From assembly GCA_018820395.1 (NCBI GenBank), contig JAHJOG010000051.1:1-64000 (forward strand): a stretch of DNA of 64,000 nucleotides, read 5' to 3'. The translations under genes were made by a program, and so were the position numbers. The notes under the pieces were generated by a model that was not told the origin of the DNA, searched no databases, and saw only the letters and a list, made by a program, of their open reading frames with translations. Numbering within the stretch: the stretch's first letter is position 1; each line of letters starts with the position of its first letter. This DNA comes from Gammaproteobacteria bacterium (GTDB taxonomy: Bacteria > Pseudomonadota > Gammaproteobacteria > Burkholderiales > Burkholderiaceae_C). Of this stretch, positions 56,015 through 64,000 are shown one piece after another.

Positions 56015-58387
56015 ATGCAGAACCCAGAGACCTCACCGATCCGATCGCCCCGCCCATCCGAGTCGACCGGTTGCCCCGTCGCGCACGGCCCGCTGTCCGA
56101 GCACCTGACGCCCACCGGCTGCCCCGTGAGCCAGCGCGCCGCCGACTTCGACCCCTTCGGCGACGGCTACCAGCAAGATCCGCCCGAGTACGTGCGCTGG
56201 GCGCGCGAGCAGGAACCGATCTTCTACAGCCCGAGGCTCGGCTACTGGGTGATCGCGCGCTACGCCGACATCAAGGCCGTGTTCCGCGACAACATCACCT
56301 TCAGCCCGTCGATCGCACTCGAGAAGATCACGCCGACCGGCGTAGAGGCCAACGCCGTGCTGGCCTCCTACGGCTACGCGATGAACCGCACCCTGGTCAA
56401 CGAGGACGAGCCGGCCCACATGCCGCGCCGGCGCGTGCTGATGGAGCCGTTCACGCCTGAAGAACTCAAGCACCACGAGCCGCTGGTGCGCCGCCTCGCT
56501 CGCGAATACGTCGACCGCTTCATCGACAGCGGCCGCGCCGATCTGGTCGACCAGATGCTGTGGGAAATCCCGTTGACGGTGGCGCTGCATTTCCTCGGCA
56601 TTCCCGAAGACGACATGGACACGCTGCGCAAGTACTCCATCGCGCACACCGTCAACACCTGGGGCCGCCCGGAGCCGCACGAGCAGGTGGCCGTGGCGCA
56701 CGCGGTCGGCAACTTCTGGCAGTTCGCGGGCAAGGTACTCGACCGCATGCGCCAAGACCCGAGCGGTCCGGGCTGGATGCAATACGGGTTGCGCAAACAG
56801 ATGCAGCACCCCGACGTCGTGACCGACTCGTACCTGCACTCGATGATGATGGCGGGCATCGTCGCCGCGCACGAAACCACCGCCAATGCCACGGCCAACG
56901 CGATGAAGCTGCTGCTGTCGCACCGTGACGCCTGGGACGCTCTCTGCGCCGACCCGGCGCTCATTCCCAACGCCGTCGAAGAATGCCTGCGGCACAACGG
57001 GTCGGTGGCCGCATGGCGGCGCATCGTCACGACCGACACGCGCCTGGCCGGCGTCGACCTGCCGGCCGGCTCCAAACTCCTCATCGTGACGTCGTCGGCC
57101 AACCACGACCCGGCGCACTTCGCCGACGCCGACCTCTTCGACATCCGGCGCGACAACGCGAGCGACCACCTCACCTTCGGCTACGGCTCGCACCAGTGCA
57201 TGGGCAAGAACCTGGCGCGAATGGAGATGCAGATCTTCCTGGAGGAGTTCACGCGCCGCCTGCCCCACATGCGATTGGCCGAGCAACGCTTCAGCTACGT
57301 GCCCAACACCTCGTTTCGCGGGCCCGAGCATGTGTGGGTCGAATGGGACCCGGCACGCAACCCCGAGCGCACCGATGCCGCGCGACGCGCATCTCGCATG
57401 CCCGTGCGCATCGGCGAGCCGTCGCGCCACGCCATCACCCGGCCGCTGCGAGTCGAGAGCGTGACGACCGTCGCCGAAGGCATCGTGCGGCTGCGCCTGG
57501 TGTCGCCCGACGGGAAAGCCCTGCCGCACTGGACGCCGGGCTCGCACATCGACATCGAATGCGGATCGCCCGGCCTGTCGCGCCAGTACTCGCTGTGCGG
57601 CGATCCGCAGGATGCCGGCGCCTACGAGATCGCGGTGCTGCGCGAGGCCGACGGCCGCGGCGGTTCCACCTGGGTGCACGACCGCGTGCGCCCCGGCGAC
57701 ACGCTCAAGGTGCGCGGGCCGCGCAACCACTTTCGGCTGGACGAGTCGGCCGGCGGCACGGCCCTCTTCATCGCGGGCGGCATCGGCATCACGCCGATCA
57801 GCGCCATGGCGCGGCGCGCGCGCGAGATCGGCATCGACTACACGCTGCACTACAGCGGGCGCAGCCGCCGCTCGATGGCACTGCTCGACGAACTCCAAGC
57901 GCTGCACGGCCAACGCCTGCACGTGCACGCGAGCGACGAAGGCACGCGCAACGACCTCGGCGCCCTGCTCGCGACGCCACTGCCCGGCACCCGCATCTAC
58001 GCCTGCGGGCCGCTCGGCATGCTCGACGCGCTGCGCACCCATTGCGCCGCGTGGCCGGACGACGCGCTTCGCGTCGAGCACTTCGAATCGACGCTCAGCC
58101 GGCTGGACCCGTCGAAGGAACACGCCTTCGAGGCCGAACTGAAGGACTCGGGCGTCGTCGTTCCCGTGCGGGCCGACCAGTCGCTGCTCGCCGCACTCCG
58201 CGCCGCCAACATCGACGTGCAGAGCGATTGCGAGGAGGGCCTGTGCGGCACCTGCGAAGTGCGCGTGCTGGCCGGCGAGATCGACCACCGCGACCTCGTG
58301 CTCACGCGCGCGGAGCGCGATGGCAACGACCGGATGATGAGCTGCTGCTCGCGAGCGCGCGGCGCTCGTGTCGTCATCGAACTGTGA
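56015..58387 (+). CDS. Self-sufficient cytochrome P450 fused to phthalate-dioxygenase-reductase-type FMN/NAD reductase and [2Fe-2S] ferredoxin (class VII, CYP116B-like)
   Basis: I-helix GIVAAHETTANA; heme-binding FGYGSHQCMGKNLARMEMQIFL; reductase SRQYSLCGDPQDAGAYEIAVL; ferredoxin SDCEEGLCGTCEVRVLAGEIDHRDLVLT. Confidence 0.93.
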   Translation: MQNPETSPIRSPRPSESTGCPVAHGPLSEHLTPTGCPVSQRAADFDPFGDGYQQDPPEYVRWAREQEPIFYSPRLGYWVIARYADIKAVFRDNITFSPSIALEKITPTGVEANAVLASYGYAMNRTLVNEDEPAHMPRRRVLMEPFTPEELKHHEPLVRRLAREYVDRFIDSGRADLVDQMLWEIPLTVALHFLGIPEDDMDTLRKYSIAHTVNTWGRPEPHEQVAVAHAVGNFWQFAGKVLDRMRQDPSGPGWMQYGLRKQMQHPDVVTDSYLHSMMMAGIVAAHETTANATANAMKLLLSHRDAWDALCADPALIPNAVEECLRHNGSVAAWRRIVTTDTRLAGVDLPAGSKLLIVTSSANHDPAHFADADLFDIRRDNASDHLTFGYGSHQCMGKNLARMEMQIFLEEFTRRLPHMRLAEQRFSYVPNTSFRGPEHVWVEWDPARNPERTDAARRASRMPVRIGEPSRHAITRPLRVESVTTVAEGIVRLRLVSPDGKALPHWTPGSHIDIECGSPGLSRQYSLCGDPQDAGAYEIAVLREADGRGGSTWVHDRVRPGDTLKVRGPRNHFRLDESAGGTALFIAGGIGITPISAMARRAREIGIDYTLHYSGRSRRSMALLDELQALHGQRLHVHASDEGTRNDLGALLATPLPGTRIYACGPLGMLDALRTHCAAWPDDALRVEHFESTLSRLDPSKEHAFEAELKDSGVVVPVRADQSLLAALRAANIDVQSDCEEGLCGTCEVRVLAGEIDHRDLVLTRAERDGNDRMMSCCSRARGARVVIEL

Positions 58388-58533
58388 GCCGCAACTGGAT
58401 CGGCTGAGGCTGCCAGCAAAAGCGCGAATCGTCGGCAATCTCACCGTCGAAACGCCACGCAGCACCAGCGCAACGGCCTACGATTCAGGAGGGATTGGCC
58501 GTGACGCGTTGCACCCACATCATGCGGGCAGCC

Positions 58534-58554
58534 GGCGCCCCGTGGAAGGGCGCC
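58534..58554. promoter_or_regulatory. Perfect 7-bp inverted repeat upstream of the LRR gene
   Basis: GGCGCCC-cgtggaa-GGGCGCC, about 30 nt upstream of the ATG at 58584. Confidence 0.35.
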
Positions 58555-58583
58555 CCCCATAACGCTAACGAGCAAAGCAACCC

Positions 58584-60467
58584 ATGCACAACGGCTTACC
58601 CGATCTGGCTATCGACGATCCGACGATCCCCACCCCGGCCGACTGGGCGCGATGGTGGGACCAAGATGGCGAATGCTTCATCGACGAAGCCGAATACCAA
58701 GCGTTCGTCTCGTCCATTGAAGACACCGCGCTGGAACGCTTGCTCTGCGACGCAACCTTGCCTGCCGACGAGTCGGACTTGAGCCTTGTCCTCAGTTTCT
58801 GTCTGCTGTTGGATCGCAGGATCGTGATGCGCAAGCTCGGAAGTTACTCAAAAGTCGAGTTCGAGTCCTTGGATCTCGACGGCATCGATCTGCAAAGTGT
58901 CGAAGCGACCGAGGTGTTTGTCGAACAGTTCGTCAGGCGGAGGCTCGGGCAGATCAAGAAGTTCGAGATGACACAGTGCACCTTCGGTCCCGGGACCTTC
59001 AGCGTCCTGTGCGCATGCTTGAATCTTTGCACTGCGCTGGAGACGGTCAGTTTCTGTCAATGCGAATTCGGCGACGGTGGCGCAGAAGACCTTTCGTATG
59101 CGCTCGGCGGCTCCCTGAAGACCATGACCCGGTGCTACCTTACCGACACCCCGTTGGGAGATGAAGGCGCGGGCAAGCTTGCCATTCAGTTGCAAAAGAT
59201 GCCGCTTCTTCGGGTTCTCTACGTCGGCGGTTGCGCCATTGGAGAAGCAGGAGCATTGACCCTCGCGAAGGCTTTGGGACCCCGAGATCAACTGGCGAAA
59301 CTGGATCTTTACGACAATCCACTGGGAGATGTCGGCAGCGCCGCCATCCTCAATGCGTTGAAAGACAAGCCTTTTCTTTCGTCGCTCTCCATGTCGAACT
59401 GCGGCCTGGGAACGAAAAGCCTGCAGCCGCTGATGGGCCTTTTGGCATCGAAAGTCCGGCTGACGAAGCTCGCCCTCAATGACCTGGTCCGGCTGGGACC
59501 CTTGGACAGCTCATTCGGAAAGGCGCTCAAGAGGCAGGAGCATCTGAAGCTGCTTGCCGTTCCCGACTGCAACCTGTCGGACGGCAGCGTCGCGACTCTG
59601 ATCGAAGCCATCGAATCCCTCACCGGACTCAGCGGCCTCAATCTCGGTGGACAACACTTCAGCGCCAGGAATGCGAATGCCCTCGCCCGTTGGCTCGAGC
59701 ATTCGAAGCTCGAGTTGCTCGACCTTTCCGCGTGCGGCTTCGAAGACCAGACGTCCGAGCTGTTGATGCGCGCGCTGATGAAGAACACGGGGCTTGTCGT
59801 GCTCCATTTCGAGAAGAACGTCATGGGCCCGAAGGCTTGCGCCGCTGCGGCCCGGCTCCTAAAGGTCAACAAGACCCTGAAGTCCTTGAGCTTGAGGCGC
59901 TGCGAAATCGACGACCAAGCTTTCGCAGAACTGTGCTTTGGACTCTCGGGCAAGACTGAGTTGGACAAGCTCGACGTGACACACAACCCGTTTGGCGCTC
60001 CGGGCCTGGCGGCGTTGCAAAAGGCGCTCAGCAGCAACGCCGGAATACGCTCGCTTTCCATCGGCGCGAACCACCTCTCCGGAGCTGTCGTGCGCTCGTG
60101 TTTCGCGGAGGTGATGGAGAAAAACGGATCGCTGACATTTCTCGACCTTGCAACCTTGCTGGCCCCTCAAAAACAAGACTGGTCGCAGATTGAACATCGG
60201 CTCAAGATCAACAGCCGTTTGAAGGACACGAGAACCCATGCCTACCTCCTCAAGCTGGCGAAGAATTTTGCTGCTGTCACGATCGGTTTGAACGACCTGG
60301 GCCACTGGATCTGGAAGTTGCTACGCGACGCTACCGGCCTTGATGGAGGGTTCGTCGGGCTGCGAACGGCACTGCGACTGAGCGAAGTCTCGCGCACCGT
60401 GAGATTCGGGTTGCAAAGAGTCGCGGCACGCGACGCAGCCAGGCTTGCTCGCGCGAACCGCATCTGA
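58584..60467 (+). CDS. Leucine-rich repeat protein (ribonuclease-inhibitor-like LRR), function unknown
   Basis: About 13 tandem ~28-residue repeats, e.g. LLRVLYVGGCAIGEAGALTLAKALGPRDQ / LAKLDLYDNPLGDVGSAAILNALKDKPF / LSSLSMSNCGLGTKSLQPLMGLLASKVR / LDKLDVTHNPFGAPGLAALQKALSSNAG. No NTPase, kinase or signal peptide seen. Confidence 0.9.
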   Translation: MHNGLPDLAIDDPTIPTPADWARWWDQDGECFIDEAEYQAFVSSIEDTALERLLCDATLPADESDLSLVLSFCLLLDRRIVMRKLGSYSKVEFESLDLDGIDLQSVEATEVFVEQFVRRRLGQIKKFEMTQCTFGPGTFSVLCACLNLCTALETVSFCQCEFGDGGAEDLSYALGGSLKTMTRCYLTDTPLGDEGAGKLAIQLQKMPLLRVLYVGGCAIGEAGALTLAKALGPRDQLAKLDLYDNPLGDVGSAAILNALKDKPFLSSLSMSNCGLGTKSLQPLMGLLASKVRLTKLALNDLVRLGPLDSSFGKALKRQEHLKLLAVPDCNLSDGSVATLIEAIESLTGLSGLNLGGQHFSARNANALARWLEHSKLELLDLSACGFEDQTSELLMRALMKNTGLVVLHFEKNVMGPKACAAAARLLKVNKTLKSLSLRRCEIDDQAFAELCFGLSGKTELDKLDVTHNPFGAPGLAALQKALSSNAGIRSLSIGANHLSGAVVRSCFAEVMEKNGSLTFLDLATLLAPQKQDWSQIEHRLKINSRLKDTRTHAYLLKLAKNFAAVTIGLNDLGHWIWKLLRDATGLDGGFVGLRTALRLSEVSRTVRFGLQRVAARDAARLARANRI

Positions 60468-60638
60468 TCGCGCACATCGCGCGCGCGCCCGCACTGCCAA
60501 GAAATGTGAAGTCTGTTTTCGGGCGGGCCGTGTTGGCATGCCTGCGCACGGCGCGCAAAGTCCCGCACATCAGGCGACACGCCCCCCGCAAGGGGCGGAG
60601 CGTTCCATTCCAGGAACGCCTGGAGACTAGGAGACAAC

Positions 60639-61169
60639 GTGAACGCCCCCAGTGCATCACCTGCAGCGCCCACGCCAGACGCGCCCGCGCTCGACGTTTC
60701 AGCACCGCAGCTCTTCAAGTACGTGCGCCCACCCCTGCCCGACGGCCCCTTCGTCGGCAAGTACGTGGTCCGCCTCGCACGCACCGACCGCGTGCTCGCC
60801 AACCTGCAGGTGCTCAAGAACGGCGGCGAGACCAATCTGCACACGCACCATCACCTCGACGGATTCTGGATGGTGCTCAAGGGCCGGGCTCGCTTCTACG
60901 GCGAAGGCGACGAGCTGGTGGCCGAACTCGACGCCATGGAGGGCGTGCTGATTCCGCGTCACTTCAAGTACTGGTTCGAGTCGGTGGGCGACGAGGTGCT
61001 CGAAATCCTTCAGGTCGAGTCGTCGGACATTCCCCTGCCTGCGGGCGCTCCGATCGAGCGCCAGGACTTCGCACCGCGCACCGACGCGACGCGAAACATC
61101 ACCGTCGTCGAAGGCCGTGTGAGTTCTGCCGATTTCGGCCGGGGCCGCAAGCTCGACCTGCCTGCATAA
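60639..61169 (+). CDS. Cupin domain-containing protein
   Basis: GTG start; NGGETNLHTHHHLDGFWMVLKGRARFYGEGDELVAELDAMEGVLIPRHFKYWFESVGDEVLEILQVES. Confidence 0.88.
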   Translation: MNAPSASPAAPTPDAPALDVSAPQLFKYVRPPLPDGPFVGKYVVRLARTDRVLANLQVLKNGGETNLHTHHHLDGFWMVLKGRARFYGEGDELVAELDAMEGVLIPRHFKYWFESVGDEVLEILQVESSDIPLPAGAPIERQDFAPRTDATRNITVVEGRVSSADFGRGRKLDLPA

Positions 61170-61191
61170 CGCGAACCGAGGAGCAGAAGCC

Positions 61192-62190
61192 GTGCACACC
61201 CCCACCAAGCGCAGGTTCCTGAAGCAACTCACGGGTTGGGCCGCGGCCGGCCTTGCGACACCGCTGGTCGTGCCCATGGCCGTCGCGGCGCCGACCTACC
61301 CGGACCGTCCGATCAAGCTGATCATTCCGTTTCCACCAGGGGGCTCGGTCGACCCGATCGCGCGCGTGCTGACCACGCGGCTCGGAGACATCCTGGGCCA
61401 GGCGTTCGTGGTCGACAACCGGCCGGGCGGCAACACCGCGATCGGCGCGGGCATGGTCGCCAAGGCGCCGCCGGACGGCTACACGCTGCTCTTCACCGCG
61501 GCGAGCACGCATGTCATCCACACGCTGCAGACCAGCCTGCCCTACGACAGCATCAAGGACTTCGCGCCGGTCGGCACTGCATCGCGCTCCAGCTACATGC
61601 TTGCGGTTCACAAGGACGTGCCGGTGAAGACGCTGCCCGAACTCATCGCCTACGCCAAGGCGCGTCCCGGGCAGCTCAACTACGGCAGCTCCGGAACCGG
61701 CAACTCGAATCATCTGGCGGGCGAGCTTTTCAACATCCGCACGGGCGTGAAGATCGTCCACGTGCCGTACAAGGGCGGTGCGCCCGCGCTGCAAGACCTC
61801 GTGGCGGGCCGCGTGCAGATGATGATCACCAACGTGCCGCTCTTGCAGCCGCAAGTGGATGCGGGCACGCTCCGTGCGCTGGCCTACACCTCGCAGCAGC
61901 CGGGCATGCCGCCGGTGCCGACCTTCAGCCAGTACGGGTTGACGGACTTCGACGGCATCGAATCGCTCAACGTGCTGCTGGCGCCTGCGGGCACGCCCGA
62001 GCCCATCATTGCCAAGCTCTCGGCGGCGATGCAGAAGGCGCTGGCCGACCCGGAAGTCAAGCGCACGATCGAAGTGCAGAAGCAGAACGTCTTCTACCAG
62101 TCCCCCGCCGAACTCGGCCAGCGCATGCGCGCCGACCGCGACAAGTACGTGGAAGTGATCGACAAGGCGAACATCAAGCTCGCGCCCTGA
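61192..62190 (+). CDS. Bug/TctC-family tripartite tricarboxylate transporter substrate-binding protein
   Basis: Signal peptide, then YPDRPIKLIIPFPPGGSVDPIARVLTTRLGDILGQAFVVDNRPGGNTAIGAGMVAKAPPDGYTLL. Confidence 0.94.
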   Translation: MHTPTKRRFLKQLTGWAAAGLATPLVVPMAVAAPTYPDRPIKLIIPFPPGGSVDPIARVLTTRLGDILGQAFVVDNRPGGNTAIGAGMVAKAPPDGYTLLFTAASTHVIHTLQTSLPYDSIKDFAPVGTASRSSYMLAVHKDVPVKTLPELIAYAKARPGQLNYGSSGTGNSNHLAGELFNIRTGVKIVHVPYKGGAPALQDLVAGRVQMMITNVPLLQPQVDAGTLRALAYTSQQPGMPPVPTFSQYGLTDFDGIESLNVLLAPAGTPEPIIAKLSAAMQKALADPEVKRTIEVQKQNVFYQSPAELGQRMRADRDKYVEVIDKANIKLAP

Positions 62191-62262
62191 CGCGCGGCTT
62201 GGGCGTCGACAAAGGGCCGTTCCTTCTTCACGGCAGCACGTGCCCCGTGGCCGCCGCTCCGC

Positions 62263-62717
62263 TCAGCCCCAGGCGGCTTCCGGCACCGGCACGCCCTTCA
62301 GTTGCTCCATCGTGATGGGCCGGTCGGGCGAGATGCCCAGGCTCTCGAGCATCAGCATCAACTGCCGCGCGTGCTGCGCCGCGTGGTAGGTGGTGCGGTC
62401 CATCACGTCGAGCAGATCGCGCGCGCCGTAGTAGGTCTGCACCTTGTAGCGAAGATCGGTCCGAGAAACTTGAGCACGTCGCCGAAAGACTGGCACAGGG
62501 TGTACTTGTCGCCGAGCGACACCACCGGCAGGCTGCGCGCGCCGAGGCGCTGCAGCTCGGCGCGCGCCTCGGGGTTGTTCTGCGCATTGACCGAGTCGTA
62601 GTCGATGCCCTGCAGGGTCAGGAACTCCTTGGTGCGCAGGCACGACGTGCAGCCGGGCTGCCAATAGACGCGGATGCGGTTGGCGTCGAATGCGGGGTGA
62701 TCGGGGACGAGGTTCAT
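62263..62717 (-). CDS. Glutaredoxin-like protein with C-terminal DinB-like helical segment; single-nucleotide deletion near 62460/62461
   Basis: Frame 1: MNLVPDHPAFDANRIRVYWQPGCTSCLRTKEFLTLQGIDYDSVNAQNNPEARAELQRLGARSLPVVSLGDKYTLCQSFGDVLKFLG. Frame 2: TDLRYKVQTYYGARDLLDVMDRTTYHAAQHARQLMLMLESLGISPDRPITMEQLKGVPVPEAAWG. Confidence 0.82.
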
Positions 62718-62755
62718 CGAAAGCTCTCCTTGAGAGCATTGCGCTGCGTGCGCGG

Positions 62756-64000
62756 CTACTGGCCGGCCGGCGGCGGCGCGATGTAGTTGGGAAAAGGTCC
62801 GATGGCGTCCATCTGCACCTCGACCATCACAGGGCCTTGGGTGTCGAGCGCCGCCGCCACCTCGCGGGCCACTTCGTCGACGCTGCGGGCGAGGCGGTGC
62901 GGCATGTGTGCGGCCTCGGCGAGCTTCGCGAAATCGGGTGGCAGCAGATCGCCGAAACAGCGGCGACCACCGTAGCTGCCGTCCTGGATGTGCTTGATCA
63001 CGCCGTAGCCGCTGTCGTTCATCACCAGGATCACGATGTCGACCTTTTCCTGCGCGGCCGTGAGCAGCTCGGGCAGGTTCACCGCAAAGCCGCCGTCGCC
63101 CGACATCATCACCGTCTTGCGGCCGCGGGCGGTGGCCGACACCGCCGCACCGACACCCAGCGGCAGCCCGGGGCCGATGCCCAGCCCGATCGGGTACATG
63201 CCGTCGCGCGGGTTGTAGATCGGAAAGATCTTGTTGCCCCACGATCCGTTGCTGAGCGTCACGTCGCGCACCCACACGCAGTCGCGCGGCATCACGGCAC
63301 GCAGCTTGTCAGGCAGCTCGGCGTAGGGCCCGAGGCTCTGGCGATAGGCTGCGTTGGCGCGCACCTTGGCGGCCGCGACGGCCTGCCTAAACGTTTCGTC
63401 GACCTTCAGACGCCCCGCGAGCCGATCGGCCAGCAAGGCCAGCGTCGCGCCGGCGTCGCCACACACGAACAGCTCGCTCGAATAGGTGCGGCCATTGGCG
63501 GCCGGATCGAGGTCGATCTGCACCCGGTTGGCCGGCAGCCGCGTCTGGTTGTCCCGCGTTTCGTTGATGCGCAGGCGCGAGCCCGCCACCAGCAGCAGGT
63601 CGGCTTCGTCGAGCAGCGCTTCGACGATGGGATCGGGCCGCGTGGCGAGGCTTCCGTTGAGCGCGCCGAGGTTGCGCGGATGGTCGTCCGGCACCACACC
63701 GTGCGCCGCCTGGCTGTTCATCGCACCGAAGCCCATGTCGACCAGCCTGCGCGCGCCGTCGGCCGCATCGCGGGCGCCCGCACCGAGCCACAGCATCGGC
63801 CGCCGCGCCTTGGCGACGTGCTCGACCAGGCGGTCGAGTTCGGCACCTTCGGGCACGCGCGGCGGCGTCAGCGGCAGCATGAAATCGTCGAAGGCCTTCG
63901 GGCGTTCGATGGTCGCGCGCTGCACGTCGAAGGGCAGCTCGACGCTGACAGGACCGGGCCGGCCCGACAGCGCCGTCACGCCCGCCTGGGTCAGCACGCC
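62756..64000 (-). CDS. Thiamine pyrophosphate-dependent enzyme (acetolactate synthase large-subunit-like), 5' end beyond window
   Basis: ALSGRPGPVSVELPFDVQRATI; TPP-binding GLGIGPGLPLGVGAAVSATARGRKTVMMSGDGGFAVNLPELLTAAQEKVDIVILVMNDSGYGVIK. Confidence 0.92.
   Translation of the reverse strand, partial: GVLTQAGVTALSGRPGPVSVELPFDVQRATIERPKAFDDFMLPLTPPRVPEGAELDRLVEHVAKARRPMLWLGAGARDAADGARRLVDMGFGAMNSQAAHGVVPDDHPRNLGALNGSLATRPDPIVEALLDEADLLLVAGSRLRINETRDNQTRLPANRVQIDLDPAANGRTYSSELFVCGDAGATLALLADRLAGRLKVDETFRQAVAAAKVRANAAYRQSLGPYAELPDKLRAVMPRDCVWVRDVTLSNGSWGNKIFPIYNPRDGMYPIGLGIGPGLPLGVGAAVSATARGRKTVMMSGDGGFAVNLPELLTAAQEKVDIVILVMNDSGYGVIKHIQDGSYGGRRCFGDLLPPDFAKLAEAAHMPHRLARSVDEVAREVAAALDTQGPVMVEVQMDAIGPFPNYIAPPPAGQ

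Noticed and set aside
58388-58583. HrpX-type PIP box (TTCGB-N15-TTCGB) upstream of the LRR gene
   Set aside because: Only a mismatched, wrongly spaced reverse-strand candidate (TTCGA-N18-TTCGC) was found.
58584-60467. LRR gene as an NLR/STAND-type antiphage protein
   Set aside because: No P-loop NTPase or effector domain is visible; only LRRs plus unassigned termini, so the claim would be over-reach.

Overview
The window is about 64 kb of high-GC bacterial chromosome. Gene content looks like Burkholderiales/Comamonadaceae, but that is inferred from protein style and was not searched. It is dense with metabolic and transport genes, and I saw no tRNA, rRNA, CRISPR array or intact mobile element.

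Main blocks, left to right:
- methylmalonyl-CoA mutase (truncated at the left edge) with a divergent GntR regulator
- IclR regulator divergent from a Bug/TctC binding protein and a TauD-family dioxygenase, with a duplicated 21-bp operator-like site
- dusA (frameshifted)
- prpE, an M20 hydrolase, N-formylglutamate amidohydrolase (frameshifted) and a Dpp-type ABC operon (one ATPase frameshifted)
- an SBF-like symporter with a LysR regulator
- phaC-phaA-phaB
- laccase-domain protein, maiA, FAH, Nudix, creA and an M23 peptidase
- a tight 17.6-kb alpha-glucan/trehalose operon: glgB, glgE, treS-maltokinase, a small MscS-like TM protein, glgX, treZ, malQ-treY fusion
- a lone receiver protein and a degraded PHB-depolymerase-like relic
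- MscS, TAXI-TRAP with DUF1850, PEP mutase-like protein, orphan ECF sigma factor and a self-sufficient P450-reductase fusion
- a 627-aa LRR (RNase-inhibitor-like) protein of unknown function
- cupin, Bug protein, glutaredoxin/DinB-like protein (frameshifted) and a TPP enzyme (truncated at the right edge)

The best candidates for something new are the trehalose/glucan operon (embedded membrane protein, histone-H1-like GlgE tail, MalQ-TreY fusion), the LRR protein, and the duplicated IclR operator spaced exactly 63 bp apart. Four single-nucleotide frameshifts in otherwise well-conserved genes point to residual assembly errors or recent decay.
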